Numbered from the stretch's first letter, positions 1 to 13,244 are shown. The stretch is 64,000 bases of DNA from Pyxicephalus adspersus (GCF_032062135.1 NC_092866.1:24775734-24839733), one strand, 5' to 3'. The notes: generated from the sequence alone by a model not told the origin. Made by a program: numbers and translations.

Positions 1-2690
1 ACTAGGACAGTACTGATTTTGTACTGTTAATGGACTTTGAACATGTATTGATGTTTCAATGACAGGTGCATTAGACCTACAGTTGATCCAATGTAAATTC
101 AAATTTGAACATACAAGTCCCCCACCATCATGGACTCTCTTTTACAGAGATTTTGTGCTTATGTTCTTCATTCCCTCTTGTGCCAAATTTGGTTGATGGA
201 ACCTACTCTGCATTTGTTTGGCTTCAGAAGCGCTGAGCTAACCCTTATAAATGCCCATTAGAACAAGGCCTAAAAACATGTAATATTTAAGGGCAGATTT
301 TAGGTCACAATATAAAAATCGTATTTTTGCTTCCAGGAGCAATCTGTATGCAATTGACTTCAAAAAAACCCTTAAAATTTTAATTTAACATTTTATTGAG
401 GTTGAAAATAAGTTATGAGTTTGTTTTGTTTTTTTTGTTTTTTAAGTATTAATTCAAGTCAACTCAGAGCAAGGAAAACATATTGGATTACATAAATGTG
501 GAGTACATAAGGATAGATTACATGAGAAATTTTTTTAACTTCCCCAGTCCAGCATTTTAAGGTATATTTTTGATTATATGTATATACAATCAGTAGAAGC
601 TAATAAATGATCCTGAACTAATGTAATGTTATGTTAATGTAATGTTGTGTACGTATGTAATTTTTAGAGTTTAGCTGTCAAGAAAATATATTGCCAATGG
701 TATGTTAAAAGTAATATGTGGGAATGTGTAGACATCTTCCCAGCTGACTTAGGACCTCTGAAAGCCTTGCCTATGCAAGCCTATTCAGTACATCCTGGTT
801 TGGTCTGCCACCTCCTGCATTTTATTATGTCATCCAACATTGTCATATGAAAGGTGTAGGTGAGAACAGGCCAGCATTCACCCTGTGTTCACTCTAGCAA
901 GTTTTATAATTACATTAATTGAGCTTTACATCATTCTTGGATTTTCCATTTTGATATATTCTGGGATGTAAACTACAGCAAAACCTTTGAAGTGTGTAAG
1001 TAATAACTGAATTTTATTGAGAATCTGATTTTGATGAGAAGTCCCTAATCTTTTAGAGTGGTGTAGATTTAGAGGACCATCTAAGCAAACTTTTTTTATT
1101 ACATTTACAGTCTGTCCTTCATTTCTTCTCTTTTAAACCTACTTCATACCATTGTCCAATTAAAAGTCTCCTCTAACAATATAGATGTTCCTGGTAGTAA
1201 TCTGCATAGACCCTGAAAGACATGGACTCTGGCATCCCTGCAAGAAAACCATAACAGTACCTAAATTTATTCAGAAGGAATATGGCAGGTGCAGTGATAG
1301 ATTTGTTTCCAGCCATTAAATGCCAGCAAGTGAAGACCTTTGTGGGAGGAGTGTTTTTGTTTTAACCTAAGACATAAAAAATATTATCATTGGAAATGGT
1401 CCAGCACTCCTTGTACTTGTCTTTATTGTCTGAAAATGGTCCAGCTTGACTAAAGATTCTTTATGACTTTTAACAGTGTCATTTATTATAATACACACAG
1501 GCTGATTTTGCTCCTATATGCTTTCGTTTTAAGTCTTCAGAGTTTTCAGAGACAAAGTTTTATCCAGTGTCACTAAATGGTTAGGATCGTAGATATCATT
1601 CTGCTATACTAGTGTCTTCTAAGTGGTGGTTGTCATCACACATCTGTTGTACCCCATACCATCTGGAATTTCAACTTTGGCAACTAATGTCTGTATCCTT
1701 ACCATATGGGTAAAGGTGCCACCCTGTTGCTTGAGTCAAGCATCTAAATGTACTGGTATTTTTTCTACCCACATACAAAATGTTAAAATCTTTAAAGATG
1801 AACACACAACCTGTTCATAACAATAATAGCAAGAAGCAATTCTACCATCTTTCTTCTTGTTTTTTTCTCTTTCTATAATGATTTCTCCTAATTTGCTATG
1901 TGGAAAGACCAAACTGTTTTGGTATAGAGGTTTCAGTGGGCCCAGTTTATGAATATAGGCACAATTTGAATGTATGTGCAGGCAAGGAAGTTCTAGTCCA
2001 ATACAACACAGACTCTAAAACACATTTGTTTATGGTATTACGACCTAAAGAGGTTCAGGTCTCTCTGCATCTTTGTACGTATTACAGAATCTGCCCACTC
2101 ATCATTATTATATATAGAAAAAAAACTTGTGCTTCCCTATGAAAAGACGGATAGTTTGGCATCTTTCGTCCCCCTCTTTTAATTACTCTTGACACCGTGG
2201 AGAAACATCTCATATAAATCTGTAATGTGCTCTGATGAGAAACTACACGGTTGGAAGACCATGTAATTTCTCCCCAATTAATTAAAGTTCACAGAGTGTT
2301 TTCAACAGCCAGATGCCACTGTCTGGCTGCAATAACACTACTGTCAAGAGTAAAAAATTAAGATCCAAGGCACAAGAAAGGCAGTTAAAAAAAAAAAAAA
2401 AAGAAACCAGATGCCGGTTTATTTCTGATAGTGTTCTATACACTTCTGTTTAGCAGCACCTTCTAATGTGTAATGTGCATATAACCCATACATTTGCTAT
2501 CTGATTTTAGTTCAGATCTTCTATAATATTTGTGCATGTATTTAACTTTTTATAATAATTGCTTATATCCAACCATGTGTTTTATTAGTATATAGGAGAA
2601 AATGCAATAGAATGGCATGTAATGAACTACAGTTTCCATGTCATCATACTAACACTGTAAATATTTTTTCCAGAGCTTGCTAGAAAGCTA
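1..2690. other. AT-rich non-coding stretch
   Basis: No coding or repeat structure is recognised. Open frames here are short (65 and 80 codons at most) and resemble no family. The stretch holds a pure A-run near 2387-2402 and short AT-rich runs only. It could be intron or intergenic sequence. Confidence 0.6.
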
Positions 2691-2758
2691 TTAACCTCCT
2701 AGCCGTTAAGCCCGACCTTCGTACGGGCAAAAAAAAAAAAAACGGCTAGGATGGTTAA
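2691..2758. repeat. subterminal hairpin with TTAA at both ends
   Basis: The first 68 bases form a hairpin of their own: TTAACCTCCTAGCCGTT at the left is matched by AACGGCTAGGATGGTTAA at 2741-2758 with one extra base. An inner stem (GCCCG / CGGGC, 2710-2728) and a run of As sit in between. Because TTAA occurs at both ends, this unit resembles a miniature element in itself. The same arrangement is present in the copy at 38314-38382. Confidence 0.75.
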
Positions 2759-2895
2759 CCCTGAGTTTTTTCCCATCCCCACTTACCTGGTCCCCCTGTG
2801 CTCATCCAGCGTCGTGTTCGTGTTCCAGCGTCGTCCTCCGTCGATCGTCGTCCACCGATCTCCCTCTCCAGCGTCGGGTGTCCTTCGTCGGGTGG

Positions 2896-2942
2896 CAGCG
2901 GGACCGGTAAGAAGCCGGCCGGCTTCTTGCCTGGTCCCGCTG
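2896..2942. repeat. GC-rich palindrome inside the TTAA element
   Basis: A nearly perfect 47-base palindrome begins CAGCGGGACC and ends GGTCCCGCTG, with GAAGCCGG/CCGGCTTC at its centre. It would form a very stable cruciform or stem-loop. The assembly gap in copy 2 ends inside or beside the equivalent sequence (CCGGTCCCGCTG at 38166). Confidence 0.85.
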
Positions 2943-3083
2943 ATCGTCCACGTCCTTCTTGTTCCAGCGCCGGATGATCTCTGAAGCGAGAAGCCGTCCG
3001 GCGGAGAAAAAAAAAACAGACGGCTCCTCCCTGCGTGCGTGATGACGTCGGCGCGTGTGCGGGAAATTCAAGTTGAAACTCAT

Positions 3084-3450
3084 TCATTTATTTTGTATTG
3101 GATTCAATACAAACTCCTGTATTCAATCCAATACAAAATAATTCAAAAAATTACAAAGTATATAACTGGTAAATTCAAACTGTCATTTTTTATTGGATTG
3201 AATACAAACTCCCGTATCCAATCCAATACAAAAAATAAAAAAAAATAAAATAAAGGTAAATAACTTGGAAATTCAAATTTATATTTTGTATTTGATTGGA
3301 TACAAACTTGCGTATCCAATACAAAATATTATATAATTAATACAAAGTACGTAACTGGTAAATTCAAACGCTCATTTTGTATTGGATTGAATACAAACTC
3401 CGGTATCCAATCCAATACAAAAAAATAAAAAAAAATAAAATAAAAGTAAA
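3084..3450 (+). repeat. AT-rich tandem array of four hairpins
   Basis: Four hairpins follow one another at about 3090-3140, 3186-3235, 3283-3328 and 3374-3424, a spacing of 91-97 bases. Each has the plan TTGTATTGGATT, then a short loop with ACAAACT, then AATCCAATACAAAA. Hairpins 2 and 4, with their A/T-rich tails, are nearly identical, and the linkers before hairpins 2 and 4 match (AACTGGTAAATTCAAAC), so the array also has a two-unit period of about 190 bases. Confidence 0.85.
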
Positions 3451-3606
3451 TACATTTTTTATATTCATATTATCTACTAGAACCCCTGTTCGGACATATT
3501 TCTGTAAGTTACAGGTCTACAATTTAAAAAAAAAATATTTCATGAAAAACAGTGGATCACTTTTGGTACAGAAATCTAGACCTCAGTGTAACGCTCAGGT
3601 GGTTAA

Positions 3607-6600
3607 GTGCCAATGCACATGTTGCTGAAACACAATACTTGAAAAGAAAAAAGGCTCTGATAACTGCATTCCCTTAAAATCACATAAAATGTCATATATG
3701 CAGTCTATATACATTTCTTTACCATTTCCCTATATACAGAAATTTGAAAAACATTTAAAATTTTACAATCTTACAAATCTATTTTACAAACATACCAACA
3801 ATATACACATATCAAGGGTATGTATTTTTCTTGGCTGGATGTGAAACTGGGTTCAACCTCACTAGTGAGTTTTAAATATTATTCATAGGCATAAGTGCAA
3901 GTAATATGCCATGCTCAAAAAATAGATATGTACAGGAGGAAATCCAAAGCAAGAAAATTTTAGTGACTGCGAGCATGTATACGCCATTTTAATGAAACTC
4001 AATGAGAAAAAACTTAAGCTATGATCAAACTGGTATTAGAAGATCAGCATTACCTTATATTTAGTATATTGTAGGTCAGCCCAACTAGGTGTAACAGCCA
4101 GACTAATGGGGTAGTGGGAAGATCCACTGAAAAAGCTCTGTGTTTCATGACAAAGCTGCTTCCCCGGGACAATACAAATAAGGAGGAAACAATAATTTAA
4201 TTTACTGGAAGATCATAAGAGACAAAAAAAAAAAACAGAAGTCTATTGATAAGGCATATTCCCCATGCGCAGCGCTCCAATTTAGTAACACTGCTCAGGG
4301 TATATGAGTGCTGGTAATGCAACACTGTGAAAGGAAAGAGTCAAACTGCTGGGCTGCTGCCTTGTGTGTAAAAGCGGGGGTCCGACTTTCCAGCATGTTG
4401 TTAGCACAGGTAATTTTGACCCTTGCCTTATTTAGGCTGTAACTAAAAATACAAAATTAGGCCGAACTCAGAATATCTTTATTACTCTATATGCAACCTT
4501 ATGGGCTTCAATTGAAATGTAATACTACAACAAACAGGTAAAGTCCTCCTGCATACAAAATGGCTATGAAAGTTACAGCACATTTGTAAGTTGGTTTGAA
4601 ATAGTAGTATAGGGAAAACATGGGCAAACTCAACAGATTTGAGAAACCTCAATTTGGCTGGCCAAGAACAATGAAGTTCAAGCTATTGGTTAAAGAAGGT
4701 GTACAAAGATTACATTTATCAAATGGTCAAGAACAGTTACCCTGCATTGATTAACCAGGGCAGCCAGTTTTTTTTAAATCTATTCACAATGTTGAATTTG
4801 GCATTTTTCATTTATTTTCTCATAAAGCATTATATTTTTATTCTAACTTAACTTTAATAAGAGGATTGGTTTTTTAGTATTTATGTACTTTCTGGCTGCT
4901 ATTTCTTTACGATTAGTAAAGGGAAATACATATTTAGAGCATAACTAACCAATAGTAAAATAGAGGCATCTTTTTGGTATAGATGTCAGGCAGTTTGGAC
5001 AAAAAGTCATTCTGTTTTTCAGGTCCACCATATGTGCAGAAATGAATCTTAATGCTAAAACTTAGTGCATTGTTTCTCCATCTTTCTAACATGGGAAAAC
5101 CCTTGAAAAACCTTTTAGGTCTTAGGAAACCCCTGCCATAGTTCCATAGCTTATAGTACATTAGTGTGGCTGAGAAGAATGTCTCCTACATTGTTGGCCA
5201 TTCAAAATAATGCAACATTTACCAATGACCAAAAATATCATTGGTGTCAGTTAAACTGGCCTGGGGGTACAAATTGCTCAAAGTACAAATTGCTCTTAGA
5301 AGCAACATGAAATTTGCATCAATAAGCTAAACTGCAGCCTTAGTGAAGTACTGGCTCTTCTTATGTATTAAAACTGCTTACTTTGATCACACTACACACT
5401 GTCACTGTTACTACAAGACAGATTAGAGGCCCTTTCCTGACTAATAGACATGTGACATCATTAAACCCTCTCCTCCCCAGCATAACCCAATCATTTTACA
5501 GATTTCAGATCAGTTTTTAAATGTAGAGGCTCATCATCACATGTGGGTGTCACCACAGTACTACCATTGGCCTTTCCTCTAACTCTAGCCATGATCTGCC
5601 TGCATTGCTAGAGAATCTCAAAGAGCAGATGATTATGTCACGAGGTCTACAATAAGGTATGTCATAAGAACTGTGTTTGTAAAAACAGTGTCAATTACTT
5701 TCATTTTTCAAAAAACTGGGGGAAAATTAGGTGAAAATCATTCTTCTAGTATAATAATAAATGTAAAGTAGGGAAGGAATATTTTGGGCCATGCTTTTTG
5801 AGCGTGTTGGGCAAAAAGCTGGAAAATCAAATCTGACTTAGCCAAGACCTTTAACGTGCATTTCTGTAAACATTACTGAAGCTACTTGGATAATCTGTGT
5901 TGGCTACACAAAAGTTCTACACTGCAGATTTTAGTTTGATTTAACACATCTCCATTCTGCTAATCCAGCTCTTATGTCTTTGATAACAGTATTTCAGTAC
6001 TATGTTCCTTGTCTTTCCTCTTGAATCTGGTGTTCAGACTTCTCTGATGTCAATCACGTGATCAATGTTAATGTGATCTCTGCTGAAGGGGAGGGTCATA
6101 GTTTGTACAGAGTTGCTAACTAACAAGCTCTGGCAGTATGCACTTAGTATGCACTTTTAGCTTAAAGTACACATTCACCATTGTATCAGTTAAATACACT
6201 CAGTGTTCTCCCCACCCGGCACTTTTTGCTGACCATCCAGCTGTTTTTAGTGGAGAGTTGGGTCACAATACAGGGGCTGACACCCACCTACAATTTCTTA
6301 CCACCCAGTTTAAAAAAATTTCTGGGTTAATTACGAAACGTATGCAGTGTCACAACTTTTATGTTTGTCCACAGTTGCAATAAATTTTTGTCAAGATCTT
6401 GTTTTAATGATGGGAGAGTCGGACTGCTACCTAAAGTCTTTTCTTCAACAAATCCCAATGATTCTCAATGAGTATAAACTCTGTAGTTTCCAATCCATGT
6501 GAGAAAATAATGGCTCATACTCCATGAACTGCTCCATCATATTTTGAATTCAATGAATCCTGGGATTGTTGTCTTGGTATACCCATTGATAATGAAAAAA

Positions 6601-8479
6601 ACGGGTAATTTAGATTGTATATCAGGTAATCTGCTGACATAATTTTTGGGAACATAATGTTTCTGAACCGAGAACCTAAACAACCAAAGCAAACCTAGAT
6701 TATAATAATGCCCCCGCATGCTTTGGAACTTTGGCCAGGCAGTGTATAGGCTCTTTTTCCAACATTTATTAACATAGGGGGAGAGATAAGATGCTGTTTT
6801 ATTATATCTTGTGCAGTATTACTGTAAAGCTGTATATAAGGTTTACACAGTTTCATAAAGAAACCTCCTGTTTGTTTTAATATAAAGCAATTTTATATTG
6901 CCAGTGGGTTGGATTGTTTTTGTCACTCATCCTGCTTCTGAATAGCACGCAAATATAATAGGGTGTACTCAGGTAACTTTGTAAGGTTTACTTTGGGCTA
7001 TACAGATCTATAATTCCTCTCTCATCTATCACTGCCTCTCTTCTGCATTTACAGTGTCTACAGTGTTCAATGTGCTGTGTTAGTGCTATAAATAATCCTG
7101 CAAGATCCCTGTCTTCTTTGTTCTATAGACAATCTTTGGCATTCTGTTATTTGTTGTAATTATCCTGTTTCCCCACTGATAGACGTGATTAAGTCTATTT
7201 AGGGCCGTGTAATGGGTTTTCTGCCTGGCTGAGTACAGGCTAATAAGAACTCCCCGCGTGTCTTTGCTGACAGCTGCCACAAATTCATGTGCTTTGGTAA
7301 CAAAATTTCCTTATGACTCTGAAGGGCAATTGCTGTCACTTTATGGCAGACTAAAGAGGAATGTTGTTTTGTGATTTGACACTGGGGTGTTTTGTCACAT
7401 GACACCATCAGACATACCACCGATCCACAAATGGGTGGGGCCTATATATTTAGACCGGCCGACACAAATTATAATCATCTGCCATGTCTTCTTGTTTTAA
7501 ACTGCTGGTCCATTTGCTCCTACTTAGCTCTTGTGTATAGATGAGTGGGTTTAAAAAAATCCAGTCTGCTTCTGATGCCACTTGCCCTTTCATCTTTTTT
7601 GAGGCACAGATATTTAGTTCAAATCACAGAATTTTCAATCTCAGGCTTTAAAAGATTTGAAGACCCTGATCTGGTGCTGAATTTGATTAAAAAGTGATGT
7701 TCCCTAAGCCAACCTACCTATAAAAAGTATTTCTGCTGCTAAACTTAGTGCGCCTGCTGTTACTAGATGATGGTCCGATCATACAATGGTTTTTGGAGAG
7801 GGACCATGGGGTGTCACTGTGATGATAGGATGGGAAAGTAAAACTACTCTATGAGGACATTTACCACAATAAACATTTAAAAAAGGTTTTGGCTTGAATT
7901 GTGTTTAAAGGCCCATGGTGCCACACACATTTTTTGGTGGGATTGTCAGGGTTTTACCTTGGCTATTGTAGACTGTAATTTCCAAAATCACACTTTTAAT
8001 AGATTGCTGTGTTTTGTCATTCTCATGGATCTTCTTGGATCACAGGCAGAATCCCTCTGGCTGTAGAATTTCCTTACACAACATTAAATTGATTGATTGA
8101 TTCTTTAGTGATGCAAGCAACCTAAATCTAGTCTAAAATATGGTTAGTTTTGCCTGTTCAGGCTATTCTGCCAGTCTGTATTTCTGCCCTCACACCTTTG
8201 TTGCATTTGTTGTGTGTATTTAGTAATTTAGGACTCTGCCCTCAGCAGCTGGCATGGCTGCATTAAAATTATTTGAACCTGTACTGACTTTAATACCCAA
8301 AATTAAAGCCAGCAGTCGCCTGCTAAACATTACACCATTACTTGATATAAATACATAGGAGAGTAGAAATTAATACTTACAGTTTACATTGGATAGCTTT
8401 TTAAACTTGCTTGCAATTTCTTTTTTTAATTGAGTTATACAACAAATATTCATGGACTGCAAACATGGGGATGTGAACA
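3607..8479. other. non-coding stretch, no gene seen
   Basis: AT-rich sequence without a recognisable gene. Short open frames on both strands (60-83 codons) show no family resemblance and no splice context that stands out. A segment near 5090-5150 with repeated AAACCC/AACCTTTT wording may be an old interspersed repeat. Nothing else is supported. Confidence 0.55.
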
Positions 8480-8765
8480 GGCTAGATGAGCCTAATGACC
8501 CAGATCTGCCTGCTTGTGCAGGTTCACACAGCCAAGTTTCTCTAATTCTGTTCCACGAGAGCTGTCCCTGAGCTGTGTGTTGTGCGCACTCTGTCTCTTG
8601 GCTCTTTGCAAGATAATTAGTTTTGATGTCAGAAATATCCTCGTCACCTGCAATGTATTTGTCCTCCACTGTGTTAGTAACACCAGCTCTTTCCTCACTG
8701 TCAGCCAGCCTGGCGGCTTTGTTGACAGTTGTAAAGTTAATTACAAGTGCTAACGAGCATCAGGG
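8480..8765. other. candidate conserved non-coding element
   Basis: This block is higher in GC and complexity than its surroundings and is free of simple repeats. It carries homeodomain-type TAATTA/TTAATTAC sites (about 8613 and 8738) and a TGACAG site (about 8722). Overlapping open frames of 68-99 codons occur on both strands, which suggests unusual composition rather than coding. The call is inference from composition alone; cross-species alignment would decide it. Confidence 0.3.
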
Positions 8766-11395
8766 ATTGGAAGGACATGGCATTTTACCATCATTAGGCT
8801 ATTTTCTCTTTTTGTTTATTTGTTTGTCTTCATGTGCTGCCTCAGTGCACACACAAGCACAGTGTTTGCATACACATGGTTGCTTACCTTCTATGCAGTT
8901 CAAATTAACCCCATTTTAACTGTGTAGCATTTAGAAATGGTTATCACTGGAACCCACCTGCAGTTAAAGCCCTTGTTGATGGACGATTGAAAGTGTTTAA
9001 TTCATTTAGTCATAGAAAATTTGAATGTTTCATGGCCAGCACATACATTCATAAATGGTCTAATTTAAATGACTTTTCTGTTTGTGCCACCTCTATACTA
9101 AATACAGAGTACATATAATAATATACTAAGGTGTTAAAGTCACATTATGACATAAGCTGGTTCCATATAATAGGACAAACATTATATAACTTATAACTTA
9201 AAATATAAAAATATTATTTATTATCTATTTTTTTAGATATAGGTATACATATATATTTAAAATATTTATGTGGAATACAATGAATACCATATGTAAGGAT
9301 TAGCTAAAAGGGAAGGTCCATAAATGATGTCATACAAATTTTGTGAAAATGTTACACCTCCACATTTCATAACAAAACATTGTGACCCCTTTCCAAGCCA
9401 TAAAATAAACGTAATACATATAGAACCTAGTTCCCCTTATTTTTTTAAAGCAGGAACAAATAATAATCTATTACAGTTTACAAACAGAGAAATCATGTAG
9501 GTAATGTCCTGGACCTAATTTTGAACAATATACTTACTGTATTCCCAAACTTGTCGAACAGAGTTTAAAAGATGCTTTTAAATTCCCTCTAAATCTTCAT
9601 ATTGCTACACCAGTGCTAGATTGTGTTGTTTTGATTGTGTTGCCAATGTTTACATTGTATATTCTAGCTGCAGCTCCAGGTGCCCAGCCCAATAAAATAA
9701 CCCAATCCACAAATACTGGTGAAATTCAAAGTTGGGGAAATGTATATTATGAATCATTAGACTGATAATTCTTTCTACTGATTTGCTCATTTACTGTTCA
9801 AAATATATTGAAGACAGGGATTACCGTTATTCTCTGTGATCACACTGTTTCCTTTGGTATATACACTGTTAGAATGAAAAAAAGCAGTTTAAATGAAAAA
9901 AAAAAATTGTCAGCCTGGGAAAATTTATATTGTGTTAATAGCCTTGGTCGCGGCCATATTGGGGGCCTGAATGGCTGTTGATGTTCTCAATGTCCTATTG
10001 AGGCTGTCATGTTTGAGATGTGGAAAAATGTGTTTTTTTTATGTTGTAAAAAATGTTGCTGGGCATTATTGTGATTTCTGACCAAAAAAACTTGCCCATG
10101 TGTTAAAAAAAAATTGTGTAAATATTTTTTAAGCCGTACCTCTTGACATTCTTATTTGGAGAGGGAACATGAACAGTCTAGGGTTTTGAAATTCTGCATC
10201 CGTGCAACTTCTGTTTAATGCAGTAGCTGCATTCTTGGTAGTTAAGCTCATTTATTTCATCTGGAATACAAGTAATCTTTTTATAACCTTACATAAGAAA
10301 GTGTCTCTTTACCACATCTTTATCCTAGTTTGTCATTTAGGCATCTGGGAATTTTGCATACTTATGAAATGGAGCAAAAACAGACTCCAGCCATTTTAAA
10401 ATCATTACCAAATAAAGCTTTTCTTTTTCATTTATACTAAGAGATGGTAGACAGACACACTCAAAAAATAACAACACATGTGCCCTGTGCTGTTTGTTAA
10501 CCATTTCTTACATGTAGAATTCCATTTAAGCATCTCATCACTTATTTGAGTCTTTTCAGTAGTAGATTGGGTTAAGCGGCAGCTGCAGGACCATGTGCTT
10601 TGCTTAAACTGCCAGCACTACTATAAATTTTATGTCTGTAAAATTAACAGCCAGTCCCTATCACTTTGCGCAGATGCCCATACACATAACTGAAGTTCTT
10701 CAGCAGAGCTAAATATCCCTAGGAGCTACTTGTGTGTGGTGTCCCGTGTAGTAATCCATATATAGAGCGATGGAATGCAGATACATTGTAGCTGAATGAA
10801 TTGTACCACTCAAAGCTGTAGTAGTTTTTGATTGATTTTTAAGACTTTTTTTTTCAGTTACAGTATGTGTCTTGCTTTAAAACTTACATATTTATAGTAG
10901 ATTTAAACCTAAACTGGATTATATTTTGTATGTTTAGGCTCTGTGTATCGTAAAAAAAAAAACAATTTTCATTTTCTTTTTATATAAAATTTAAACTTTT
11001 TTTTTGCACATTAAAGCAAAATTATATAGATTATCAATTATTATTTGAATTAAAACTGCACATTGATCATGAATACCTTTGTCTTTGAAAAATACATGAA
11101 CATGTAAATGCTTATTTGTAATCTTACTGATTGAGTGTAGATCAACTGTAGGCACTGTTTTATGCATGGTATCCAGTTCTGCTGTTGTATTTTTGCATAG
11201 GTTTGTCATTTAATGTAGGTCCATAACATTTACTACTAAAAATGTTATACTTTGTACATTTATTAAAAATGTTATATTTTTTATATGATCACTAGGTAGT
11301 AGTAATTGTAATGTTAAACATGAGGGGTCCCTTGAACGTTTTCTGTCAATTTGAATTTTTTTGTATATTTTTGTAGTAAAGTTTTTGATTCAAAG
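8766..11395. other. non-coding stretch, no gene seen
   Basis: Very AT-rich sequence with A and T runs (for example 9896-9907 and 10950-10962). No gene or clear transposon is recognised. At 11226-11275 the words AACATTT and AAATGTTATA recur in both orientations close to the right edge, near the unresolved 3' boundary of the retrotransposon that follows. Confidence 0.55.
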
Positions 11396-11780
11396 TTGTT
11401 CTACAACTTTGGAAGGAAATGCGCAGCCTCAAAAAGTCCAATTTTATGTCACGTATCAGCTCCTGCATGGACCAAGTGCCCAAATCGTTGTCATACGGAA
11501 AATCCACCAGCTTCTCCAACTGCGCAAACTTGTTTACCTCTGACAATGCTCTGCTGCAAACCATCCCAGGAACCCTGATCCGTCGCACAGCTCAAACCTC
11601 ACAAGACCCAACTTCCATCCATTGGGCCAGGCTTCAGCCCACCATGCCCCTAAAAGACATAGCAATGCCCTAAAATCCAGATGAAACACATGCAGAGACC
11701 TGAAATAACAACACAAATGCATAACAGCCACCAAATCCAACAACCAGATCTATACTCTTGCCCCCTCCCCCGCACACACA
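11396..11780 (-). pseudogene. SGNH-hydrolase-like segment downstream of the recombinase
   Basis: After the recombinase, minus-strand frames carry WWAEAWPNGWKLGL followed by FELCDGSGFLGW (about 11640-11550) and, in another frame, YDNDLGTWSMQELIRDIKLD followed by FLRLR (about 11495-11420). The second piece fits block III of SGNH hydrolases, whose usual GGND reads YDND here. Ngaro-type elements are known to carry such a hydrolase. Its job in the element is not settled. The catalytic Ser and His blocks are not clearly visible and the frame is broken. Confidence 0.55.
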
Positions 11781-12600
11781 CCCAAAACATGAAAACACCT
11801 GCTAAGCCAACTGCTGGTGAACATAGAGCTACAATAAATCCATCTCCAATTTCCAAATGCTCTGAATAATTACATCCAGACCCCAGCCTTTGTGGCTGCC
11901 CTAATCCTAAATGAGTAAGAAGCATACTCGTTGGGATCAATCCTGTCTCACCAATTTCATGGACTTCCTGAAAACCTCTGTAAACTGAAAAAATGACAGT
12001 GCCTTCCTGTTGCTATGGACCAAGAAATACCCCCTCAGCCCAGGCCGAACTTCCAGGAACTGCTCCACCACTGCTAACAGCAACTGACAGAGTTGCACCT
12101 CAATGTCCTTGCTCTCCTGATCAGTCTTTGTATGATCGATTACCACCCTTAGTATCCCCGTATCCTGCCTCCCCACATCTCCCACCATCAATTCCCCAAC
12201 CAGTTTAGAGGCTGGGCTGACCAGTTCCTCAATCCACAATGTCCTGGAAAAAGCCACCAAGAATGTCACCTGAAACAGCACCTTGTAAGCAGATGAACAC
12301 ACCTCCCTCAAATGTTTAAAAAAATGCCCCCAATAACTCAAAAGTCACCAGTTGGCACCATCCCTACCCCTCCCTCCTTTCCAGTAACCCTGGAAAGCCT
12401 GTCTAATATTCAAACTTATGTAACATCTTTGCAACATCCCTCCTTTCCCATCAATTTAAACAAAATTGCCAAAACTGCAGCATCACCACCAAAATTGGCA
12501 AACCAACTGTAAAACCAGATTCACGCAATACATTTCTGCCTGAGCTCCTGCCACTCCGCAGAATAGGCCTTCCATGTAGCCATGCTCATCGACCTCCTGA
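11780..12600 (-). pseudogene. tyrosine recombinase remnant of the Ngaro-type element
   Basis: The minus strand shows a run matching RQAFQGYWKGGRGRD (near 12400), then a 134-codon frame (12341-11937) with VCSSAYKVLFQVTFLVAF, a helix ending TLWIEELVSP, a HTKTDQ hairpin and a FLVHSNRKALSFFQFTEVF segment. Downstream, in shifted frame, come YSFRIRAAT and LYVHQQLA. These are the successive landmarks of a lambda-integrase-type recombinase. The lysine of KTDQ, the second arginine (FRI) and the terminal tyrosine (LYV) remain. The first catalytic arginine appears as Trp (TLWIEEL) and the HxxR histidine as Tyr. Part of the helix before the tyrosine is missing. Inactive. Confidence 0.75.
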
Positions 12601-12619
12601 TTAAGCCTGCAACTATTCC

Positions 12620-13244
12620 AGTGCGATCTCCACAGCCTGTCCCACTGGAAACCAGACAAAGCATCAGACTTGATTAATTATCCCTGGTACATGCACTGCC
12701 CGCACAAACACATTCACCTAGACAATTGGAGGAGAGGTTGCTGGGCAGTTATTCACCACCTTTTCCCCCGGGGTTGTACAAGTAGAAACAAACCGGCATC
12801 CCTCGAATCCTCTGGCCATGACCCGCACCCCATCAGCTTCAAAAATGTCCCCGTATCATCAGCCACATGTGTGGCCAAATCCAGATCAAGACTGGAAATC
12901 AGTCCATCCAACCACAAAGCCCTCTCATTGTAAGTCTGCAGAAATGGTTTCCATAGCAACAAATCCGTCATTTCCCTGAACAACATTCCTCTTGTTGTCG
13001 CAGCCAACCTTCTACCCATGGGGAGCATCCTACAAGCAAAGTGAAGCTCCTTATGCCGTGAATGAAGCTGGCGCAACTGGAGCTTGGGTTGCCCACTCTC
13101 CTCATCCACTTCCCTCAACAACCCTTTCAACTTTTCCTCTGGCAAACCGCATTCCATGGCCCTGGTGTCAATCATGACAGCACCCCAGTCAGGAGCCAAT
13201 GTCTTGTCCTCTGCCAGAGGCACCTCAAAGTGCTCTGCCACATA
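12620..13244 (-). pseudogene. RNase H remnant of the Ngaro-type element
   Basis: A 162-codon open frame (13241-12753) covers the connection and RNase H region. It shows DTRAMECGLPEEKLKGLLRE, then KLQLRQLHSRHKELHFACR, then LPMGRRLAATTRGM, then a W-xx-FL-xx-YN segment, all characteristic of the RT-RNase H connection in DIRS-like elements. After a stop, the end of the domain is marked by DALSGFQWDRL near 12660-12630, the usual close of RNase H before the recombinase. Stops at about 12750 and 12670 break the frame. Confidence 0.75.

Larger units (their letters stand above)
2691..3606 (+). mobile_element. piggyBac-type TTAA-flanked non-autonomous element (copy 1)
   Basis: The element is bounded by TTAA at 2691-2694 and 3603-3606, the target site used by piggyBac transposases. 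Its ends are inverted and similar: TTAACCTCCTAGCCGTTA on the left and, read on the opposite strand, TTAACCACCTGAGCGTTAC on the right. There is no transposase reading frame, so it would need a transposase supplied in trans. The left third is CpG- and GC-rich and the right half is very AT-rich. It contains three secondary structures annotated separately. A second copy lies inverted at 37122-38382. Boundaries are well supported; the superfamily call rests on the TTAA duplication and terminal repeats. Confidence 0.8.

Noticed and set aside
2755..3087. Overlapping Arg/Gly/Pro-rich frames in both directions
   Set aside because: They lie in the CpG-rich part of a TTAA-flanked MITE and are explained by its palindromes.
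3084..3450. CRISPR-like regularly spaced palindromic repeats
   Set aside because: The units are tandem hairpins inside a eukaryotic DNA transposon, with similar linkers rather than unique spacers, and no cas genes.
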